64,000 nt of DNA from Archilochus colubris. Lineage: Eukaryota; Chordata; Aves; Apodiformes; Trochilidae. Under the pieces are notes generated by a model. It saw nothing but the letters and a program-made list of their open reading frames with translations. It was not told the origin of the DNA and made no database searches. The stretch spans positions 133,516,792 to 133,580,791 of the forward strand of contig CM041084.1 of assembly GCA_023079485.1 (NCBI GenBank), given 5' to 3'. Below are positions 62,801 through 64,000 of this stretch, in pieces; positions within the stretch are counted from its first letter, which is position 1, and each line of letters starts with the position of its first letter. A program made the position numbers and the translations under genes.

Positions 62801-63797
62801 ATCAAGTGACATTTTGAAGGCTGATACTTCCTCCATGTTTTTTTTGAAGACTCTTGATAATCAAATGGCAAAATCAGTAGGAATCTTTTCCTTGATTCAT
62901 GGCCCGCTTTCATTGTGCATCTTTTCTTTTAAACTGTTTTTCTAAGGAAAGATAAATTACTTGATTATATTGCTCTTCTGCTCATCTATTCAGCTGCTTG
63001 TCTAAAAGTCCTCTAGTAATTTCTGGACCTGATAGCCAATTTCAACCAAATTTGGCTGAGGATTGGAGGTCTCAGAACTATTAAGGTCTCGCACATTTCA
63101 TGAAAATTGATACTAAAGGAGAGAGACTCAAGTCAATGCCCCACTGATTAAAGCTCAGTCACAACTTGCCACAGGGAATTGGCTTAACTGATTGCAAGTT
63201 CACATTAGTGAAGTTAAACAAATATAAGTAGTGTCTAGGTAAAGCCTTTATTTTATAGTGTGCAACAGTTTTGGGTTTTAAAGATTTTGGAAAAAAAGTT
63301 TTTCATCCTGCCTTGACTTTTCTCCTTGGCAACTGAATTTTTGCTTCTTTAGCAAAAAGCTGCAAAGGGGTTTTTACAACTGCACTGGAATCAATGTCTA
63401 CTGAATTTCAGACACTTTTAAAGTATCAAACCTGTACATTAGGCTTACAGTTCATGGGGTAACTAGCAAATCATATTCTATGAGTAGTTACGAGGAATCT
63501 GGAAAACTTGCAGCATGTTACACTTTGATTTTACTTAGATTGGTCATTAAAACTTTTATTGGATGGATATGAGTTGTTTTAGAGGGATTCAATGAAACTG
63601 CTCCTGGCAATGTGATAGAGTAATTAAGGTTTGCTGTTATGCTAATATGAATTGTTTAAACTATTTTCAATGTTGTTTAATTTGATTTCTTTACAAAGAA
63701 CACCTTTTTAATTGGGAGAAGAAATGGACAGTCACTTTGCTACAACCTCCTGGGTCTGGGGTTTTTCCTGTGTGATCTACTTTAAGTGATCTTTTTC
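59828..63797. other. Intergenic, no gene recognised
   Basis: About 4 kb. A patch richer in G+C at about 61255-61470 has no recognised function. A 16-bp direct repeat lies at 62067 and 62090. No repeat family identified. Confidence 0.6.
62067..62105 (+). repeat. 16-bp direct repeat, 23-bp period
   Basis: CATGATATAAAATGAA at 62067-62082 recurs at 62090-62105; the join contains the palindrome ATGAATATCATTCAT. Confidence 0.85.
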
Positions 63798-63868
63798 TAG
63801 CAAGGGGATTGGACTTGGTGATTTTCAGCAGTCCCTTACAGTCCCTACCAGTCTGTGATCCTGTGATC
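63798..63868 (+). repeat. CR1 LINE 3'-end fragment, plus strand
   Basis: GCAAGGGGATTGGACTTGGT, then AGTCCCTACCAG and a (GTGATCCT)2-like tail near 63854-63870, as at CR1 3' ends. Confidence 0.8.
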
Positions 63869-63879
63869 CTTTCAGGTAG

Positions 63880-64000
63880 TTTTAAAGAGAGAGAAGCTCT
63901 CCCCTCAGCCTCCTTTTCTCCAGACTGAACATCCCCAGCTCCCTCAGCCACTCCTCCTAAGACTCGTCCTCTAGACCCTTCACCAAGTTTGGTGAAGCAC
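63880..64000 (-). repeat. CR1 LINE fragment, minus strand, cut by the window edge
   Basis: Reads CCCCTCAGCCTCCTTTTCTC, CAGACTGAACATCCCCAGCT, then CCCTCAGCCACTCCTCCTAA: reverse-strand CR1 coding region. It runs off the right end of the window and faces the plus-strand CR1 fragment before it. Confidence 0.85.

Noticed and set aside
42300..64000. Exons of EMC2, the expected plus-strand neighbour
   Set aside because: No translation resembling its TPR protein was found; it probably lies beyond the window.
1..64000. Bacterial-type features (operons, CRISPR, insertion sequences, Shine-Dalgarno sites)
   Set aside because: The spliced EIF3E gene, CR1 elements and CpG island show this is vertebrate nuclear DNA; none of these features applies.

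Overview
The window is vertebrate nuclear DNA, almost certainly from a bird. It is AT-rich and intron-bearing, and its recognisable interspersed repeats are nearly all CR1 LINE fragments. The CR1 copy at 59.2-59.8 kb ends in the ATTCTATG octamer array typical of avian CR1. Species cannot be fixed from the sequence; the CR1 types look more neoavian than chicken-like, which is an impression only. The window holds one protein-coding gene that I can support: EIF3E (INT6, translation initiation factor eIF3 subunit e) on the minus strand. All 13 coding exons can be placed from the start codon at 41860 to the stop at 21899. They join in frame, with GT-AG borders throughout, into a 445-codon protein, the same length as the mammalian protein as I recall it.

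Layout. Positions 1-21.7 kb are intergenic DNA downstream of EIF3E. They contain a candidate solo LTR (2.1-2.4 kb), an old plus-strand CR1 split by a minus-strand CR1 (2.6-3.5 kb), further minus-strand CR1 copies (4.7-5.0, 10.4-11.3 and 19.8-20.7 kb), and long stretches where I recognise nothing. EIF3E occupies 21.77-41.88 kb; its introns carry only two small CR1 3'-end scraps. A CpG island (about 41.2-42.3 kb) covers the first exon, the start of intron 1 and the promoter. It contains two NRF1-type palindromes, a YY1-type motif over the start codon, a pyrimidine tract that could be a TOP start site, and a 12-bp minisatellite. From 42.8 to 59.2 kb no gene and no repeat family was recognised. 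A comparatively young 5'-truncated CR1 lies at 59.2-59.8 kb, and two opposed CR1 fragments lie at the right edge.

No new multi-gene system is visible. The best leads are: an overlapping 4-nt tandem splice donor at EIF3E exon 12 that would swap the C-terminal 12 residues for three; the compact promoter, which predicts TOP-type translational control and an in-frame upstream ATG inside an NRF1 palindrome; a 159-codon antisense ORF in intron 7; and several short local duplications. I looked by eye for the expected syntenic neighbours RSPO2 and EMC2 and did not find them.
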